DNA of 64,000 nt from Anarhynchus alexandrinus. Lineage: Eukaryota; Chordata; Aves; Charadriiformes; Charadriidae. Every line of letters starts with the position of its first letter. The stretch's first letter is position 1. The notes under the pieces are model-generated. The model worked only from the letters and a program-made list of their open reading frames with translations. It was not told the origin of the DNA and made no database searches. Below are positions 1 to 13,419 of the stretch, piece after piece. The position numbers and the translations under genes are program-made. The DNA lies in assembly GCA_008711295.1 (NCBI GenBank), contig VUYV01000047.1, forward strand, positions 3,251,125 to 3,315,124, given 5' to 3'.

Positions 1-2495
1 CCTCTGATAGCAGATGTTACTTGTGGGGATTGATACCCGCTGTTGAATAAAGCATCTCTTAGAGATGAAACAGCACTACTGAATGGGGTTTTTCATTGTT
101 ATATTTACCATTTTCTTTTCATTCGCGTATTTTCTCTTTCTTTCCTCCTTTTTGTTAGTGACTCAGAACCTCTCTGCGTACTGAGCATGTACAACACACG
201 GTCATTTTCCAAAATAGCTGTTTACATTATTTTATTAACTTGCCAAAAGCCAATACACCACCACAAGAATCCTCCTACTGCTAGGGATCCAAAACACCGT
301 CTCTGCAGTAGAGGGTTTTGTGGCCTGGGGCAAGGAGGCAGGAGGTCCCTTTCTATAAAAACAGGTCTACTGAACGGTAAGAGCAATATCCTGCTGCTGC
401 ACGGCCATGCCAGCTATTGTTTAATAACAATGTAAAACATCAAAGTTGGTCCACGATCTGAACATACACTCTGCCAGCTGTGTCAAGTTCCTAAGCGTTG
501 CAGGCAGGAAAAATATAATGGTTATCGTCTTGCCTTGCACGCAGGGAGCAAACAAGGCATAACGTCTTCGGTTTGCCTCTTTCCATCTTTATTTGTAGGT
601 AAATATTAGGAAAAGCTAAACAGGATGAAAAATGTTTTGAATAAGGCTATTATATCCATTTAAGAAAACAAACATTTCCAACTACAGCAACTGAAAAGAT
701 TTCCATTTTAAAAAATATTTGGTGTTCCAATAAAAATAATGCCATTGAGATTTAAGACAAAGATGAATACATTTTGTCACCTAGCTGAACTCTCATTTCC
801 AAGGAGTCAAAACCTTATTAGAAAACTTTCACGGGTGATACCATACATACAGTTATTAACTAAGTACTGAAGAATATGACTATTTCAAATACAATTCCTA
901 AAAAGCTAATAGACTATCAACCTTTCTTACACAGTTGTGTTTTTTTTTCATTTGGGGATGAAGTTATCGTATATAATAAGTAGCATCACAATATAGATAG
1001 TATGGACACAGAGTTTCATTCAACAAATATCTTCTAATTTTTGAAATTAGAAATTCTTGTAATCTGAAAAGACTGGAGCTTTGTATGTCTCCAAATTCGG
1101 GTGATAGTTTCAAACCAGTTTTCATGTGTTGGGGGATGCTGGGATTTCTCTTTAGACATTCTGGAACTGCACTGACAGCACGGGAAATGCACTGGCCTTT
1201 AAATTTATCAGCTATTCTACCTAGTCGTGTAGTAATGACAGAAGGTTGCTCAAAATGTTATTTAAAAACATCACATAACCAAAATATCAAATTACCTTTT
1301 TGCAATAGGTGTCTAAGGGGAGCTTTTCTAGGAAAGGGGAATATAGCTCAGAACTCAGCGAATTTCTTACACTAACTGAATTTAGTCAGCTAGAGGTAAT
1401 TGGGTGAAAAACTACTGAAATATTTGACTATGATGTAGCTCACAAACAAGACAACCTACTTTGATCGATTCTGTAATGCATTGGTTTTTAAGAAATACAA
1501 TGAAATTAGAAAAAAAATGCAGGAAACACATACCTCCTTTCTAGATCTTTGAGTTTCTGCTATGCACTGGGATATACCAAACATTAAAAACAACTACGTT
1601 ATTTTAAAAATATGTATCATTTTTTACAAGCATCTAATTTTTTTTAATAATGTAGGTTTTTCTCATGTATTAGAACATGACGTACACTTTGACATCTGTC
1701 AGTCAAGCTTCTGGCTATCACACTGGACAATCTGGAGGGATGCGCCACAATGTGATGTGGCATGCAGAAAAATTGAAAAACTCCATTTTTCCAAAATAAA
1801 AATCACATCTTCTAGTTTTAAATAGAGAGAATGATTGCAAAATATTTGGCCATCAAGACTGTAAAGATTGAGGTTGGATAATCAATAACGTTTGTGGTTG
1901 AATTACCCACTGATAACAAGTAATTTCCTGCTATTCGTGAGGGGAATTGGGAAGTGGTTTTTGGGAATTTGGCAGACTCTGTCTCTCTTTTCTAAATATG
2001 CTGTGTCTGAAAGCCTGATATTCTTTTCTATTGCAGGCTTTGGGATGATGCAGTATAGCCGAGTGCAGGTTTGGGGTGACAGCTCTTACAGGAACTTAGG
2101 GATCTAAATATAAGAGAAGCTAAAAATACGCAAAATTATTTGGCACGGGAATGGCTGGATATTTGGATTTTGAGTCCTCCATACCATAATCATAAGACCA
2201 TATTTATCTGGAGCCCTGCAACACCGTGATTGTTGCCCCACGTCTTGTCACTAATAAATGTACAGTACACATGACAGGGAAATAAATAGTGTTTTAAAAC
2301 ACGTTACAGCCTCCTTGTCCAAAGATGTCATCATCGCATATTAATTCAAGCACTGTGGATGCACCAGGAGACTCGTCCTTATCCGGCAACACAAACTGCA
2401 GATACAGAAGGGCTGTTACCAGAGCATCTCCCCACAGACCCCTGACCCACATGTTCCCTGCCCTTCCCACCACGTAGTTAGAGATACCAGGCATG
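1..2495. other. AT-rich unique sequence, no gene seen
   Basis: This stretch contains only short open frames without recognisable domains, many A/T runs and no repeat family that I recognise. A strong acceptor-like site (pyrimidine tract ending TTGCAG near 2,036) is not followed by a convincing donor, so I do not call an exon. It reads as ordinary intergenic or intronic vertebrate DNA. Confidence 0.6.
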
Positions 2496-2600
2496 ATTGG
2501 GGACGTGGTTTAGAAGTGGTTTTGTCAGGTTAGGTTGATGGTTGGACTTGATGATCTTAAAGGTCCCTTCCAACCTCAACAATTCTATGATTCTATGATA
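2496..2600 (+). mobile_element. CR1 LINE, 5'-truncated 3' end
   Basis: About 105 bp match the 3' terminus of avian CR1 retrotransposons in sense orientation. A GGACGTGGTTTAGAAGTGG stretch is followed by the core TTGGACTTGATGATC, then AAAGGTCCCTTCCAACCT, and finally the short terminal repeat ATTCTATGATTCTATGAT. CR1 elements are non-LTR retrotransposons that are usually 5'-truncated and end in this 8-bp repeat instead of a poly(A) tail. Only the 3' untranslated end is present, so nothing is coded. The tail is well preserved, so this copy is younger than the one at 19.6-20.2 kb. The 5' boundary is approximate. This element is the main evidence that the DNA is from a bird. Confidence 0.93.
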
Positions 2601-5600
2601 TCACCCTCATCAAACTCAATGGCACAGGACAACTCAAAGCGACATCCAACGGGTAGTATACACTTTAAACTGTGCAGCAAATCATAAAGTCTTAAGGAAA
2701 TGGAATTTCAGACTTTCTGAAAGTGTTATATTACCCTGTATTACAATCCCACCCATGACCTAATCCTTGTGCTGTTCTCCTGCCACTGAATTAATTAAGA
2801 ACATTATCAGGTTCTTGAGTCCAACAAAGGAAACTGAGAAGTTACTTCCCAGTGATTTGGGGCACTTACTCATTAGACCAGATCTGGAAGAGCTGACTCT
2901 CCCTCTATTACTCATGTCTATGAGCAGAGACATGTAAGTGAGTTTGAACTACAAACAGAACCAATTACATTAACATTTCCCAACACTTTCAAGAATAAGA
3001 CTAGAAGCTTTTGTTTGTTTTGCAAAACCGTGATCCGCTATGCTAATAAGTCTAAAACTTGATTAAAAGAAAAACATTCAAAGCAGAACCTGGCAGTACA
3101 GCTTCTCATGTGCTTTTCTTTCATCTGCGGGAACACGGTAGCCCTGATTCAGCAAGGTACTTCATTAAGCAATATGCAACTTTCAGAATACGAGCACTTG
3201 CGCTGTTTTCAGTCACAAGACTGAAATGAGCAAATCAGTCAGAGCAAAAATAGCAGAAAAGTTATATTTATTCGCAGAGTGACTATTTCAGGGAACAAAA
3301 GATATGTTAGTGACAGCCAGTAAGAGCTGCATGTAAATTAACAGCAGAACCACAAGCAACAAAGTTAGCTATCACTTATAAGCCTACCAGCAAAAGAAAG
3401 ATACACCTTCCAGCCCAACTATGACAAGAGAGAATTTTATCAAGGAATTAGAGGGGAAAACCCCCCAAAACAACAACAAAAACCCCACCACCTATTGATT
3501 CCTTCACTATTAGAAGCAAACCCAAACTAGTAACCTCACCTACCTACCCGAAGAACACAATATCAGTAAAGAAATACAAAATTTTTTTTTAAATTATTTT
3601 TTTTTCACCTTTGGCTATACTAGTCAAAACACAACCAGCTCAGCTTGAAAAATGAGAGAAAAATAGTAACTATGCAAGAAATTATACCCAGTTTTCAGCT
3701 AAAAACTGGGTCTTCAATTGCCAACAATCCCCATAACTCACTCCTTTTCTTCTGAGCACAGACGAACTGATTCTCTGTCACAGCCAAGCTCATAATGTCT
3801 AAGATTAACTAGAAGTCACTCACTTAGAAGATGACCTTACAAAGAATTAAGCCATAAATTAGATACTGCCAGAACTTGAGAATTAAAAGGAAAAAAAAAA
3901 AATTGCTGTGAGTTTTAGGTGTTTAGAAATTCAATTATAACATTTCATCTCTTATTGAAATGCAAACACACGTAGGGTGAAACGTTATGGCATAAAGCAC
4001 GGAAATACACCATATCTAAATAAACTAGTGAGAAATACTAAAAAAAGGTGAATATTTATCAAAACTCTCACTTAACAAAGAAAGAGCACTGATAACCATA
4101 TTATCCGGGAAAGCTGCTTTTATCGAAGGAGCGAACAGGATCTCAGTTTCACGCTTAACTCCGAATGATAACTCATTCCCATTTTTCACTGCTTTTGCTT
4201 GATGACAGGTCATTCACCTCACTACTGTCATGCGTTACAAAAATTAGCAACCAAGAAAATGAATCTAGATCAGTTCCTATGTTTGAACTTGCTCATTTGC
4301 CTATACGCTCTGTTTCCTACCAGAGACCCGTTTACGGCATCACGGGACCAACCTCACAGCCGACACGGAGCAAGAGAGACGGAGAACCTTGCGAATTTTC
4401 CCAATGTATCAGACTTACAGAAACACCTGTGCTAAATAACTTTGTGCTGAGCTACTGTGAAAAGCTGCAGTGTTAAATAGCAATCACAGTTTCTGATTTT
4501 TCACTGAGCTGGTTACTCTTCTGCTAGAGTCCGCCGAGCTGTCGTACAGAGCGTGAATGGTACCCATTTTTATCTTATTGCCTTTCTCTTTATTTACATT
4601 GCTATAGTCATGAATTCCTTTATTTATCTTGAAGTATCATTATATCAATACAATGGGAGTTGAGCAGTGCCTGATAAAGTTGAAAAAAATCTGTTTAGAA
4701 ATGCCTTTCATTTCTGAATTGCAACTGTTCATTCACTGACTGCTATAAGAGGATGAGAGGGGCTGAGGAAAACCTTCTAAGGCGTTTGATTTGATACAGG
4801 TTTAAAAGTGTTATTTCTCTTCTTTAAAAAGATCCCAAATACAGTACGTAAGGACAAAAGCACTGTAAAAGGAAATAAACTTAGAAAGTTGCTGCAGATC
4901 CATCCCTTATTAAGGACTGTAGCGTTTATGGGAGAAAAAGCCCTGCTTTCCATTTTACAAGGAAACAATGCCCTTAAATCTACACAAGCACTTAAAAAAG
5001 ACGCATTTGCATGTATACAGAGCTCATTATAGGCTTTAAGTGCGTTAATGATTAGACGGAAAACTTGTTCAAACAAATTATTGACTCTGCTGGTGAAGAT
5101 CAGAGAGACAGTAAAGCAGGTAGGGAAAGTTGCAATTAGGTTTAACGAAGGATTCTCTCGCTTTGCCCTTCCCAGAGTGACAAACAGCAGCAGCCCCACG
5201 TCTGGGAGCCGATAGCAAATACCTGCAAGGTACCTTCACACCTTGGAGGGGGCGGGGGGGGAGAAGCAGGTAAAAGCAAGCGCTGCCACTCGTGGCAACA
5301 TCACCACTACCAAAAACGATTCGCCTTTTATATCTTTAAACCCTTTCACATGTGTTTCCCACCTACACAAACCCCTCTGAAGTTCTTCAGCAGTAGCGTC
5401 GCAGGAAAGGTCCGGGAAAGCGGGAGCAGAGTTGCTGCTAATAGTGATTCATCTTCAGCATCAGTGCAAGTGGAGACTGGAGATATGTTTAGATGCTACA
5501 CTCGAGTTAGAGGGAACCTAAACCAGCATATGCTTAGTCAAACCTTTAGAAACTGGGGGGAAAAAAAAAAAAGAAAGTCGCTGAAAATTTACTACTCTCT

Positions 5601-6609
5601 GTTTTAATCAAAATTTTAAGTGATTCCTGATTTGCACCAGGCTCCAGGCAGGAGAGCACAGCTCATGGTATTTAAATGAAGCTCCCACAACATTTTGTGG
5701 CAACATGATATTTTATGGCAGCGAGTGCAAAACACAGCAGCAGCACCACTGTAAACTTTGAAACATTTCGAAGAATACCAAGCACCAACTGCGCTGCCAA
5801 TATAGTTTTAAGCACAACGTAGCGAGCTAAAATTATGCAAGCAACCGCTCCTCACACAAGCAGTCCCAAAGATTTCAGACAAGGGCGATATCTGCGCCGA
5901 AGAGTTGCAGAAGAGGATGCTCGAAAAGTATTTAAAAAAAAAAAAAAAAAGTACTTTCCAGTGCAAAGAAGGTAACAACACCCGGACTCGTGTTTAGGTA
6001 GGTTTGTCTGCGCTCTCGCGGTTCTCATTTCCTACCTCCGTGAAGTGTGTTTCAAATCCATAATTCATATAAAGTGAGAATTTCAGTGTTTTTCTTTCGC
6101 TACAAAGCCTATTGTGAGTGGCCCCAGGACAAGTCCCCCAGCCAGGTAATTTAAACGGCAGAAAAGATAGGCAGATACGTTATTTTCAACAAGGTCCCAA
6201 GGTGGCTTTCAATTAAGAAAAACAATTGACTGATGTTTCTCTGTTTGCTGCCAGGAAGCTCTATGTAGTATTTCTAGAGCTTTTCCTCCACTCTACCCAA
6301 CATGTGGGCTCAGTGTCAAGCTGTGAGTTTGTAAATCTTTTTCAGCACTTATCAGAGCTCAACATGAATTATGGTATTGCCAAATCTGCTTTATGCAGCT
6401 TTTTTTACACTGGAAGAAAATGTACGATTTTATGGTCAAAAAGAAACGTCTGCATACTTGCAATGGGAAAATGCAGTCAGTTGTGATTGAACCCCAGAAA
6501 AATATATTTCCCCCTAATCCCGCGTCTTTACCGTCTTCAAACTTTGGAAACTTCTGAGCTGTTGAGCTTTACGTGGTGCACATGGTTTTCCTCTGTACCT
6601 TTATTAACT
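2601..6609. other. AT-rich unique sequence, no gene seen
   Basis: No gene, RNA or repeat family is recognised. The stretch holds A/T runs (for example 5,935-5,951) and a G-rich run at 5,246-5,261. Around 5,150-6,010 the sequence is somewhat richer in CpG and in AGC-type words than its flanks, but no promoter or exon can be defined. Open frames here are at most about 140 codons and show no domain. Confidence 0.55.
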
Positions 6610-6678
6610 TTATTAGCTAAGATTTTATTAGCTAAGATTTTATTAACTAAGACTTTATTAACTAAGACTTTATTAACT
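6610..6678. repeat. 15-bp tandem repeat, about 4.6 copies
   Basis: Four full 15-bp units are followed by a 9-bp partial one. Units 1 and 2 read TTATTAGCTAAGATT and units 3 and 4 read TTATTAACTAAGACT, so the array consists of two internally identical pairs. This is expected if one unit diverged and each version then duplicated. A degenerate partial unit (TTATTAAC) sits just upstream at 6,601. Because 15 is a multiple of three, the array gives a repetitive five-residue peptide in an open frame, but nothing suggests that it is translated. Confidence 0.9.
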
Positions 6679-6823
6679 TAATGCATGTTTGAAAAATCAC
6701 TGCTACTTTTGTGGATGATTCGCCTTAAAACGTGTGTCAGTCTTTAGTAAAATACCTTCTTTTTTGTTGAGGAATAGTTAGCACGGAACACAAATCAGCC
6801 CTTTTGTTGAGGGCTAATAAACT

Positions 6824-6860
6824 TTGTGCGCGTGCATGTGTGTGTGTGTGTGTGTGTGTG
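6824..6860. repeat. (TG)n microsatellite
   Basis: An interrupted start (GTGCGCGTGCATG) leads into an uninterrupted TG dinucleotide run to 6,860. Alternating purine-pyrimidine DNA of this kind is a usual polymorphic microsatellite in vertebrates. Confidence 0.92.
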
Positions 6861-9130
6861 ACTTAAGACCATTATAATAATATTATATGGCAGGCAAAAA
6901 TATAATGAAAATGATAATTTGCCAAAAAGATTTAAAAAACACTGAGGTGTTACCTATCAAAAGTTCTCCTTCTGTCTATGATACAGCACAGATTGCAATC
7001 GTGACAGTAAATCTGGTGCTATTGTTAATGCCATGGCACTTTGGTTTTTGGCTTGCTTCAGTCCAATCTGTGACATGCTTGTGAATATCTTTCTTCTGTT
7101 CTGTCTGTATGGCATATGGATTTCTGGGATACAACGTCAGACCTATCCACATAACAAGTGTTCAGAGCACCTTATCATTTTAAAAAGCCAATTACTCAAA
7201 AAGACAAATGTGAAATGTTTCACATTTAATGATGAGCAAATCTGCAAAACAAATGCAATTTTGCTTCATTTGAAAAAGTTTAGTTTAACTGTAAATATTG
7301 CAATGGAGTCCCTAGCAATACACACCATGGGTAGGGACAGGCTCATTTTATGCATATTGTACATCATCACTGTCACTTAAATCTGCAAGATTTTCCATGC
7401 TAAGTTGTTTTAAATAAATAGAAAGAAATGAGATACAAAAGACTGAAATATATGCTTCTGAATAGACTGTAAAAATGTCACTGCTAACACTGAGCATTGG
7501 ACACTTAAAAAAAAAATATTTTGAAAGTCTCACCCAAAAAAACGAAAACTGCATATGTCTACAGAGGTAAAGGTCAGTAATGAAACAATTAACAGCAAAA
7601 ATACCAATCCATTTTTTAGAAATATTTGTCAATATATAAAGAATGTTTTGTACTGCACATAAGTGCTCAATTAATCCTGGATTAGTGGCCGTATGTCATA
7701 TTCCCAGACTGAAATGATGTCAGCTGAAGAACTTAAACACACACAGGTTCAAAGCAAGATTTTGTAAGGACTTCAGGACTGCAGAAATTGCCACTTTCTG
7801 GTGCAGTACTAATAGAGCTCATGATTCAATGACATTCTTAAGAATACGCATAATATATATGCTGTACGACTGAGGTCAAAATACAGTACAGTAGATTTTT
7901 ATATTTTTTTTTTTAAAGATAGGCTATAGGTATATATTTATGCCTGCATGTCTGCAAAATAGGTAGGCACACACATACCAGCCACTGCTATAGACAATTT
8001 AATGATTGTCAGTTATCTAAATTGTAGGTGCTGAGTACCAGAGGAGAAATGAAATTAAAATGGTTATTGTTAATGTAGGAGCACGTTGGGCTCAAAGGCG
8101 AGGGGAACAGTGGCATTAGTGGGAGTACTTGACTGAGCAAGGCAAATGGATTTATGTACAATATTTAAAATATATGTGAAACATATAAACAGATTTTAAT
8201 ATTGAAGATTTTTGTGACTAATTCGATTTTTAAAACCCTCTCGCTAAACTGAGAACACTGGTAACAAAATACTATAGAACATGGGAAACCGAATGCAGCT
8301 GGCACTGGTAATTTTAGAAGAAACTAATCTTGATATTTATAACATCATGTAGCAGGCGGAACAGTTTTACCAGGCTGGGAATGTTGAAATACAAAAAAGT
8401 TCACCTTTCAGCTATTGTGCTTTAGCTCTACTGCACTAAAAAAAAAAAAAATCAGAAATCAGCTGTTGCAAGGCAAATATTATGAAAGTTTATTATGATA
8501 TATAGCCATTGAGATACCTTTTTTAAACTGCCTGTACGTGTGTTCTATTTTATATTAAATTTTTGTAATCCAGCTCAGGGGCTTCATATATAGAACTGAA
8601 AAATCAGTTCATAAATTATATTTAGAAAGGCAGAAAATATGCTGAGCTATAACATTAGATAAGAACCTTGGTTTAAATACTTTTTTTTTTTAATTTCCAC
8701 GCACTTTCAATTTAGGGTTTGATTTTTTTTACCTGTAGAACGCCAGTTGTAATGAACTAATAACTAATGTATAAAAAAGAGGGTATTTTACCCTTAATCC
8801 TGGAAACAGCTGTAATAATAATTCCCCAAATATTTTTTGCTATTGCCGCACGATCATAAGCGTAAGTGTACATATAAACCTGTAAGAGAATGCAATTTAA
8901 CTCACAATTTCATTATGGTATTTAATTTCTATAATTTTGGATTGTAAGGGTAAAATAAACATTCATAAAACATAATAGACCAAATCATTTCATAAATTAA
9001 GCCCTATAATGTCTTTAACTCCGAGTGATTTACATCAGAGGTTAATTTTTACCGGTATCTTTAATGTTCGGGAGTAATGAAGATAGAGGAATACATGATT
9101 TTAAAGCGTAGAACTTTAATAAATGTGGTG
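6861..9130. other. AT-rich unique sequence, no gene seen
   Basis: The stretch contains homopolymer A/T runs (7,507-7,516, 8,437-8,451, 8,682-8,692) and many short AT words. I see no repeat family, exon or RNA gene. A short resemblance to microRNA-137 near 7,840 was examined and rejected because there is no hairpin. Confidence 0.55.
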
Positions 9131-9139
9131 ATTGGAATT

Positions 9140-9860
9140 TGCAGGGGACTGTGCAAGCACTTATCCTGCTTTTATAGTACGTGTTTTTGTTGTTTTGCTT
9201 CTCCCTTGCACACCCACTCACCAACTTCAGCGCTGCGTTGCAGATTTGAATGAAGTGAAAAGCTCAATGGGTAATTGTCAAAATACTTTCATTTCTCCCA
9301 CTTTCACACGAGAACCAAATAAAGCCAGGAGAGTCTCCCGCTTTTCACAAACTCCCAGAAATCGGCAGCGTCCACCTGGAGCTGCGGGAGAGCACAGCTG
9401 AATCTCCCCGATCGCGTCTCCTTTTTTAATTCCACAAACACACCTTGGGAGCACGCGCGTTTCTCTCGAGTTTCGGGGTCCGATGTCAAAATTGCCCACC
9501 GCCTCGCTCAGGCACAAAATCTGTTTGCGCGCTTTCTCTCTCTCTCCCCCCTACTATTACAAAAAAGAAATGTCAGTAATAATCAAGCGAGGGTGCTGAA
9601 TTAAAAATCTGAAATCGCTAACAAACCGATCTGTACCAAAGTGTCAGTGTTAAGATTTCCAGACTGGGGGCTGTGCGACAGAACGAGGAGCTCAGACAGA
9701 AGAAAACAGCTCTCCGCTCCGGTACTTTCACCCCGTTAATCTCGCCTGTGCCTTGCCACGGATTTCTTGCTATTTTATTTTTAACCTCTGCTACCTTGTG
9801 GGAAGCGGGCTCTTCCGAGGGTGCTCGCAAGCAAAGCTCTGATTTTACAGATGGATGTAA
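9140..9860. other. CpG-richer patch
   Basis: Compared with its AT-rich surroundings, this segment has many CpG dinucleotides and GC-rich words, for example CCCCGATCGCGTCTCC near 9,407 and GAGCACGCGCGTTTCTC near 9,450. Such isolated patches can be weak CpG islands, promoters of non-coding RNAs or regulatory elements. No TATA box, splice-bounded exon or long meaningful open frame can be pointed to. The call is composition only. Confidence 0.4.
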
Positions 9861-9966
9861 AGCACTGTTAAATGAGAGCTTTAAGAAGGACTGTTTCAAT
9901 TTACTTTGAGCTTAATCTGAAGTGGTTTAATCACAGCTTGTACACATCTTCTTAAAAATTGTTCTA

Positions 9967-9990
9967 AGGCGGGGGGTGGGGGGGGGGGAG
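9967..9990. repeat. G-run (possible quadruplex sequence)
   Basis: A GGCGGGGGGTGGGGGGGGGG-like run supplies enough consecutive guanines for a four-tetrad intramolecular quadruplex. It could equally be low-complexity sequence of uncertain length in the assembly. Confidence 0.6.
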
Positions 9991-10167
9991 AAGTAATAAT
10001 CATGTAGGAAATCATCGCGACAGATGCCGGTTCCCGTGATCCCATTTACACTTTTAACATCACTAATGAAGACCTATCTGGGCAATACCTGTGTCAGTGA
10101 GGTGTCAGGTGGTCACTTGGCAAGAAAGAATAAGAAGGAATCAGATCAGCATTTTGAAAATGGCTCA

Positions 10168-10270
10168 CTTTTCCTTTTTTTTGTGTGTGTGTGTAGAGGG
10201 TGGGTTTTTTTGGTTTGGGTTTTTTTTTTTTTTTTTACCTGTTTTTTTTAAATTTTTTTTTTTTTTTTTG
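10168..10270. repeat. T-rich / TG low-complexity tract
   Basis: This is a run of T homopolymers interrupted by a short GTGTGTGT segment and GGG words. It shows no tail-plus-body structure that would identify a retrotransposon, and it is scored as simple low-complexity DNA. Confidence 0.85.
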
Positions 10271-13200
10271 CACCTGTTATTTTAAAATTTCTTTCAGTTA
10301 CATTTCAAAACACTACAGTTGGGATCTCCTTGCCAACCTGAGATGGCATAAGCCTGGGTAACAGAACAAAATGTGAGAAGGTCCTTCTGTCTTTAACGCC
10401 TGTTCACCAATGAATCAGCCTCCAATTAATCTGTTTCTTCAGTAGGAGTTTAATAAAAGTCAAGCACACACATGTTCAGTCTTGTTTAGTATTAAAGCTG
10501 TGTTAACATTATCTGCCTAGCCAGGTCAAAAATCTTATATAATTAAATGCCAGAAACCATTTCAGAATTTTAAGGGTTTTACAATTTTCTGTAAGTAATT
10601 GATTATGCAAGGCAGGGTAGTTTAAATTTAAAACAGGGTAGTGATGAGTGTGATGTCACTTTTCATTACATATTTCAGAAAAGTTTGTTTCATGGCCAAA
10701 CTACATATAAAACCTAACTTATTAGATTTGCTATTTTGCATTTTTATGAACCAGAGAAAAAAAAAAAAATTAAAAAATCAGCAACTCAGATTTCCTTTCC
10801 ACATCATGAAATATAAACTGAGTAGGTTGTGCGCATCCCGAATTTCCACACTGTCAGTCGGGCTATCTGCTATCATCGCAGAGCAGGTTTTGCCCTACTC
10901 AGCTGTGCCTCAAACTTGGCTTGGAAAAGGAAGGTATTTTAATACCAGGATTGTACTCTGCGACTCCCTGCGGGAAGTGAAGTGGGAGTGGAACCCGTCA
11001 GGCCGTAGAAAGAGTTAAATAACCACGGTCTTGGGTCAGAACGATACCTATAGCTCAGTGCAGGCAGTCAGCAGGCTTTGCTTGGAAATATGTGAGGAAA
11101 GTCTGATCTCCAAATAAATACAAGCTCTCTCTATTGATTAAAGTTCAGCTTTTCACCATTCAAACGTGGCTATGATTTCTGATTGACAAAAAAAAAAAAA
11201 AAAGGTTGAGACAGAAATAAAACCAGGGAAAAATAATAAACGTATTAATCACAAAGAGGTTTTTATGAAAGGGGGGGTCACACCTAAAACTCTGTCCATA
11301 AAATCTACTCTTTATATTCCAGCTAATAGCACTGAAGACACCATTTCCAAAGAAACTTAAGAGCAATTTAATTCCTGCTGCCACCAAATGTTCAGCAGAA
11401 GATGTGGTTTCAGGCAGCGTGCTGCATCCTCCGTCCCCTCCCAGGCACCCTCTGCCCCCGAGAGGAGAGAGGTGGTCTTAGCTTTTCTCCTTCTCCATCC
11501 CCCTGTGAAAGCCTCCCTTTTTCTCCCTTCCTTTCTCTTCCCATGGCTGAAAAAGAGATGTATCGCAGTCCCTTCCATCCACAATTCCTCTCCATCCTCC
11601 AAAGACAAATTAAGCAGTGGCACGTTCTAATGACATAACGTAATGCATAATGTCCGCAGCGATGTATAAAAAACATGGGACCCCAGTATTCAGGTTTCTC
11701 ACCCCGTGCCAATAATGACATCCAAAGGAGGAATTAGGAGATGTAGAAAGAAAAATTCAAAAAAGGTCTTAGATGAAGATGCCGTCATTCCCAGGCAGGA
11801 GGACAAAGAGAAAGAAGAAAAGTTGAGCATGTATGTTTAAACACAAGGTTAGCTCATAACACTCAAGTTATGCATCTTCATAAGTTTTCAAGCAAAGTAC
11901 AGGAAAAAAAAAAAAGATTAAAAAAAGAATCTGAGGGACATGAGAGAAGGGGAAACCAAAAAAAAGCCATTAAAAATAGAGCTACAGAAAACTAGGGATG
12001 CTCATAGCAATGGCGGACAGCCAGCTTTAGATAAACAAAGACAATTTTGGAAGTGGCACAGTAAAAATAGGTCAGTAATACATATAAGTAGAAATTAATA
12101 TGATGGAGATGATTTAAGAAGCCAATCTACTGTACGCCATACAGTGCCATGATCATTAAGCTGGTGAATGGGTGCTAATGTGGTAGAAGTAAAGCAATGT
12201 ATAAAAAGTTAAATCAATACGGCAAGAACAGACCAGCACGTGAGCAGAAATAAAGACAATTGAAAACAACAGTGCTCTTAGTGCAGTGACCCTATAAAAT
12301 AAAGCTGATCGATATACAGGTAAAGGAACAAGCAGTGTAGTCACAGAAGACTAAATTACAGGCAGGTATCATTTTAATGAAAATATATAACTCAGTTCAT
12401 TCTGCCAATAGGGTCGGACTGGCGGAGAAACGCACGGGACGGAAAAACAGAGCGCTGCACCAATAAAGCAAACAATAACATAAAAATGTCAGACAAGTAT
12501 AAAAATAAAGGGAAGCAGCCCTACAATCTCTTTTAGCCTGGCAAGCTTACACTCAGCAACTTTAAAATATACAAGTTTCTATTACTTTTTATTAAAAACA
12601 TGATTATTTTAATAATTTTCAGTTCCCCATGACATGGACATCTGGTAGCTGTGGCTAACAGAAAAAAGGCAGATGTCAAAGAACTTTAATTATGACCTCA
12701 AATGACTCTTAATATTCTGTTACTGTGTTTCTACAAACAGAAAATGAAGTACAGCAGTTTTGAGATGTGAGCAAATGAGACCATCAGACATATTGTTTTT
12801 ATACTAAGCTTTGTTCACGTGTACATCTAAAACCAGTTCTTCTGTACTTACAGTGGCCACTGGTAAAACCTTTTATTTGAAATTTCCAGATTAAAAGCAT
12901 ACTGTATTTTTTTTTTCTATTCCTACCTTTTTCTGTACTCATTTAGTTGCGTGCAATAAACCGTTTTCCAGTTTGTTTTTAAATTAATTCAATTGAAAAT
13001 GAAAAGTTTGTAAATAAACCACTTGTTTTTCAAGAGATCGTTAAAATATAAAATACCCATTATAACAAAAATACATTAATTGGAAGTCGTGTCTGCTGTC
13101 TGCTTGACACAAGGACATCTGGAGATCTGGGCAGTGCATTTGCTGTGGTGGTATGTGAACTTTACTTTAGGATTAGAACAAAAATGGCAGCCTCATAAAT

Positions 13201-13415
13201 GTCTACACCATCCTTCAGAGAATAGCAGGCAACCTCCCCAACTACAGTAATGAAAAGTTGCGGTTACAAAGCACATTTTGAGGAAAGGGAAAGAAACTCT
13301 GTCTCTTTTGGACTGCAGCTCTGAATTTCAGGCTGAAAGCATTTATTTTATTTTTTTTTTTCCTTATTCAAGGCTGTGCTGAAAATCTAGCTGATCTTCT
13401 GCACGTCTCTGCAAG
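10271..13415. other. AT-rich unique sequence, no gene seen
   Basis: No gene, RNA or recognised repeat is found. The stretch includes an A-run at 11,187-11,205 and a C/T- and G/A-rich segment at 11,420-11,560 that opens frames on both strands without a domain. Those frames are short, low in complexity and overlap one another. Confidence 0.55.
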
Positions 13416-13419
13416 TGTG

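Noticed and set aside
7825..7865. Match to part of mature microRNA-137 (CTTAAGAATACGC)
   Set aside because: Only 13 bases match, the seed region TTATTG is missing, and the flanks cannot fold into the pre-microRNA hairpin.
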